Below are positions 19,980 to 23,663 of a stretch of 23,663 bases of DNA, piece by piece. The notes below the pieces were generated by a model. The model saw nothing but the letters and a program-made list of their open reading frames with translations, did no database searches and was not told where the DNA came from. The position numbers and the translations under genes are program-made. Source of the stretch: Mycogone perniciosa (taxonomy: Eukaryota; Ascomycota; Sordariomycetes; Hypocreales; Hypocreaceae); assembly GCA_025331125.1 (NCBI GenBank), contig JAOALB010000298.1, positions 1 through 23,663 on the forward strand, written 5' to 3'. Each line of letters begins with the position of its first letter. Position 1 is the stretch's first letter.

Positions 19980-22900
19980 TTTTAATACTTATAGTATTAT
20001 TGATTTAATAAATAGCAGGAATTACTTTATTTTTAACTCTTTTATTTTAAGTATAGAAAATAATTATATTAAAGCAGGAGGAGCTAGGTATACTATAGCT
20101 AAAAGAGGATACTGCCTATTAAAGGATACTCTTTATAATCTATACTAAAAGGCAGTATATTTAATAAAGCTTATAAATATAGCTATAGTTAAAGGATTTT
20201 ATATTAATATTATATCTTTATTAAAGGTTTAAAAAGCAGGAATATAGCTTATAGGGTATAATAATATACTTTATACTAGTATAATAAATTTAAATATGAT
20301 TATAAAGAAGGTAAAGTATAAGTATAATCTTTTATTTCTTTAATATAAACCTTTATTACTTTATATCGCCCCTATCCTTAAATATACTATCCTAAACAGT
20401 ATAACTGCTTTATTCTTTTTTTTTTAATATAGATTATTATATTTATATAATATTAAAAAGAAAGAGAAGACTAATATATAACCTATTAATACTATATAAT
20501 AACTTAAAGCAGCTTTAATACCTATAATTAAAATATTTAAGCCTAAAAGCGCTTAAAGCACTAGTAAAGAATGCAAGGAATATATATATTAAAGGAATTA
20601 TATAAATAAAGTATAAAGCCTATACTTTTATATATATAAAATAGGTTATTTCTCGCAGAATATTTAAAAGATAAATACTAAAACTATTCTTTAAAGTATA
20701 TTAAGATTTTTAAGACGATCTTTATAGTTATAATAAAGATAATTAACTTTTAATACTTAAAGAAAAATATACTTTATAGTTATATATATACCCTTTATTA
20801 AATAAAAAATAAAATACTGTCTTTAATACTTTCTTTAATTTTATAAGTATAGTAAAAATGCAATATAATATTTTAATATATTCTTTTAAGCAGGATAATA
20901 AAAAGGCTATAATTGCAGTTAAAGGCTTAATATACTTTAAGATTTAAGTAAATGCAGAAAGAATTATCTTAAAGCTTGCCTTTTCCTATATATATAAGCT
21001 AAATAATGCTTTAAAGTGCACAGGTTAGGAAGTTATAAATAAATTATTAAAGGTACTTAAAGCTATAAGCCTATTAATTAATTTATAGCCTAAAAGCATA
21101 AAAGCTGCAGTATATATTATTAATATAAATCCTATATATAGCCTTAATATAATATTACCTATTAAAAAATTTAAGTAATAGTTTTATAATTTTGCGCCCC
21201 TTTTAATAAAAGAGCTGTCTGCAGACCTATAGCTAAATTAAAGCAGACTTTATATATATAGCTGCTATGCTTATATACTTAATAAAAACTGTAAAGCTGG
21301 CTAAAAAAAGAGAGAATTTAAAATAAAGCTTAAAGGCTTAATTAAATATTTTATTAAATATACTGCAAATAATATATATTGCATTTAATTACTTTATTTA
21401 ATAAAAGTAATTATTATAAAGAATATATAGTTTAATAAAATTACCTTTTTTAATAGTAAAAAAGAAAATATAAATAAACTATCTATAATTAAATTAAATA
21501 AACTATTTAACAAAGTTAAAGAAAATAAGCTAGAATTTAAACTTTTTTTAATATATATTCCTGCAATAAAGAATATTTTTATAAATAATATAAAAAAAGA
21601 AAGTATACCTTTAAAGGTAAAGATTATATAAAGTATTAAGATTAGCTTAATAAACACTTTAAGTAAACTACTAGCGCACTTAAAAAGACGTTTTAGTCTT
21701 TAAATATTAAAGGCTACCTTAAAATAGTTAAGCTCTATAAATAAAATTAATATATTAACAGGAACTTTAAGAAATACTTTTAAAAGCAATTTACCTTTCT
21801 TTAAAGAAAAAAAGTTAATAGAAAAACAGCCTTATATATTAAAGGTATACTACTTAATAAAAAAGGATAAACTGCTATAGCTAAAGGCAGACTGATATAT
21901 AAAAGACTTGCTTACTTTTATATTAAAAGAGTCAATTTTAAAGGAAAAGTTAACTAGTAATTTATTACATAATAAAGCAGTAGCTAATATTTATAAAAGT
22001 ATAAGACTTTAAAGGAAATAACTTATAAAAAAGGTTAATAAATATCTTTTAATATATAAAACTAAAATATATACTTTAAATACTGCTTTAAAAAATAATA
22101 AGCCTAATATATATTTAATAATTACAGGACTTTTTAATTTATTGCTATATTAACTGCTATTTCATTAATAAAAGCCAATAAACAGTACATTAAAGAGTAT
22201 AGTAATAGTATTTATTATTTTTAATACAGTAATAAACTGAAAAGCTTCCCTTTAGAAAGATTTTACTTTTAATAAATAAACTGTTTATTAAAAGGATTTA
22301 GCGAAACTGTTAAAAGACTAAAAAGAGTTTATAAAACACTTATTTAAAGCTAAGTTTAAATAAACTGCGTGTAATAAAATTAACTCTCTGCGCGCAACAA
22401 AACCTAGTAAAAAATAGTATACTTAAAGGCAAAGATAAAGCTTTTACCTATATATTAAGTTTTTATATATAAATTTAATTAAAATAGAAATTTAAAACGC
22501 TATAAAGGTTAACTTATAGTTTAAAGGGATTTAAAGGAATACTTTATAATAAAAGATATATATATAACTATATTAGCAGTATATTCTTTTTATATATTTA
22601 TTGCTTTAGCAGTAAAATTTAATTTTAAGTTAAAGTAGTGTAATATTAAAAACGCTTTTTTTAATGCTTTAAAAAATGAAAATTTAAAACTAATTATATA
22701 TAAACTTTTTAAAGGTTTTAAGCTACTAAATATCTATTTAAAGCTTATTAAAGCTTTATATAGGCTAAAGGACTTACTAAAACTATAGTTTAATAAATTA
22801 TCTTTAACCTTAAAGAAATAAAGGTTAATCTTAAGCGTTAAAAAGCCCTGCCTTTTTTATAATTAAACTTAGAAAGTTTTTATTATATTTTATATAAATA

Positions 22901-23480
22901 GTATTTTAATTATATATTATTATAATAATAAAGCTCTTTATATTAAACTATTAAATGCTTTTAAAGTAGAGTATAAGCTTTATAGTAAAAGGGATATATA
23001 ATAGTTTTTAAGTATTAAAATTACCTGAAACTATAAAGAGTATAAAATATACCTTTTTTATAAAACCTATTTTAAAAAAGTTATAAAATAATTTAAGCTT
23101 TATAATAAAATATAGCTTTTTATAATCTTAATATTAGTAATAAAAGTTAAAAAGGCTATAATATAAGCTATAAAAGCAACTATTAAAATATATTAAAAAA
23201 AGGTAAAATCTATATTTTATATAGCTATTATAATAAAGCCAGATATAGTATATAATACCTTAACTTTATTATAGTTTTTAATTAAGTTTAATAAAAGGCA
23301 CTTTAAAGTAGTTAACTAGCTAATCTACTATTTATATATATAGCGCTTTTTAGCTGTTTAATATAAAAGGCAAGGCGAAATATAGGTTTTGACTGCTTTA
23401 AGCAATACTTTTTTCGCTAATAATATAAATACTTAAAGATTATTTTAAAGGTATTTTATTATATTTTTCTTAAATTTGAT
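19980..23480 (+). pseudogene. Copia copy 2 pol remnant
   Basis: Same block order as copy 1. The protease-region stretch with AGGARYTIAKRGYCLL lies near 20.07-20.12 kb. The integrase-core segment from 20960 reads RIILKLAFSYIYKLNNALK, again with the catalytic Glu changed to Lys, and is followed by PKSIKAAVYIIN. The reverse transcriptase box at 22891-22902 is YINS instead of YVDD. Stops fall partly at the same and partly at different positions from copy 1, showing mostly independent decay after duplication or mutation at shared targets. Confidence 0.85.
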
Positions 23481-23663
23481 CCTATAAAATATTATATATT
23501 AAAGTATAGTTAATATATTTATAATTAAAGTAAAGTTATTTACCTTTACTTAAATAGTAAAAAAGGCATTAAAATTTTTATTACCGTTTTTAAAAAATAA
23601 AATTTAACTTTAATATTAATTAAAATATTAACTATAATAATTAATTAATTATATATTTTATAA

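Larger units (their letters stand above)
18316..23663 (+). mobile_element. RIP-destroyed Ty1/Copia retrotransposon, copy 2 (cut by window end)
   Basis: A second copy of the same element, in direct tandem with copy 1. The offset stays between 5876 and 5882 bp over the whole 5.3 kb seen, so only a few small indels separate the copies. Differences are mostly C/T and G/A. By comparison with copy 1, about 0.5 kb of internal sequence plus the right LTR should lie beyond the window. Confidence 0.85.

Noticed and set aside
12440..23663. CRISPR-like or satellite array
   Set aside because: The repetition is a single 5.88-kb tandem of a retrotransposon; there are no short regularly spaced repeats with unique spacers.

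Overview
The window looks like a nuclear segment of a filamentous ascomycete (Pezizomycotina). Three things point there: a secreted protein gene of the NPP1/NLP family with one short 65-bp spliceosomal intron; long stretches (about 80% A+T) of transposon sequence riddled with C-to-T and G-to-A changes, the signature of repeat-induced point mutation (RIP); and Ty1/Copia and Tad/I-type LINE elements of the kinds common in these fungi. The genus cannot be fixed from the sequence alone.

Layout. 1-2800 is normal-composition DNA. It holds a CA microsatellite, an LTR-like repeat (104-277), a possible gene fragment (590-793, minus), the one clearly intact gene (NLP-type, 1115-1977, minus, two exons), and a second diverged copy of the LTR-like repeat (2629-2797). 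About 2798-9130 is a RIP-destroyed LINE on the minus strand, with recognisable endonuclease and reverse transcriptase remnants. 9131-10560 is a 1.4-kb island of normal composition with no convincing gene. 10561-12439 is extremely A+T-rich, resembles neither neighbouring transposon, and contains a perfect 24-bp inverted repeat. 12440-23663 holds two tandem, same-strand, RIP-destroyed Ty1/Copia retrotransposons with a repeat period of about 5.88 kb. They share the middle LTR, and the second runs off the window end.

Biologically, this is a transposon-rich, A+T-rich compartment in which a secreted, possibly host-interacting protein gene survives intact about 0.8 kb from a heavily mutated element. 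None of the transposon copies can encode a working protein: every pol region is cut by stops, and in all three the metal-binding aspartates of the reverse transcriptase are altered. No rRNA, tRNA, CRISPR array or bacterial-type operon was seen. Element ends, identity estimates and composition figures were judged by eye.
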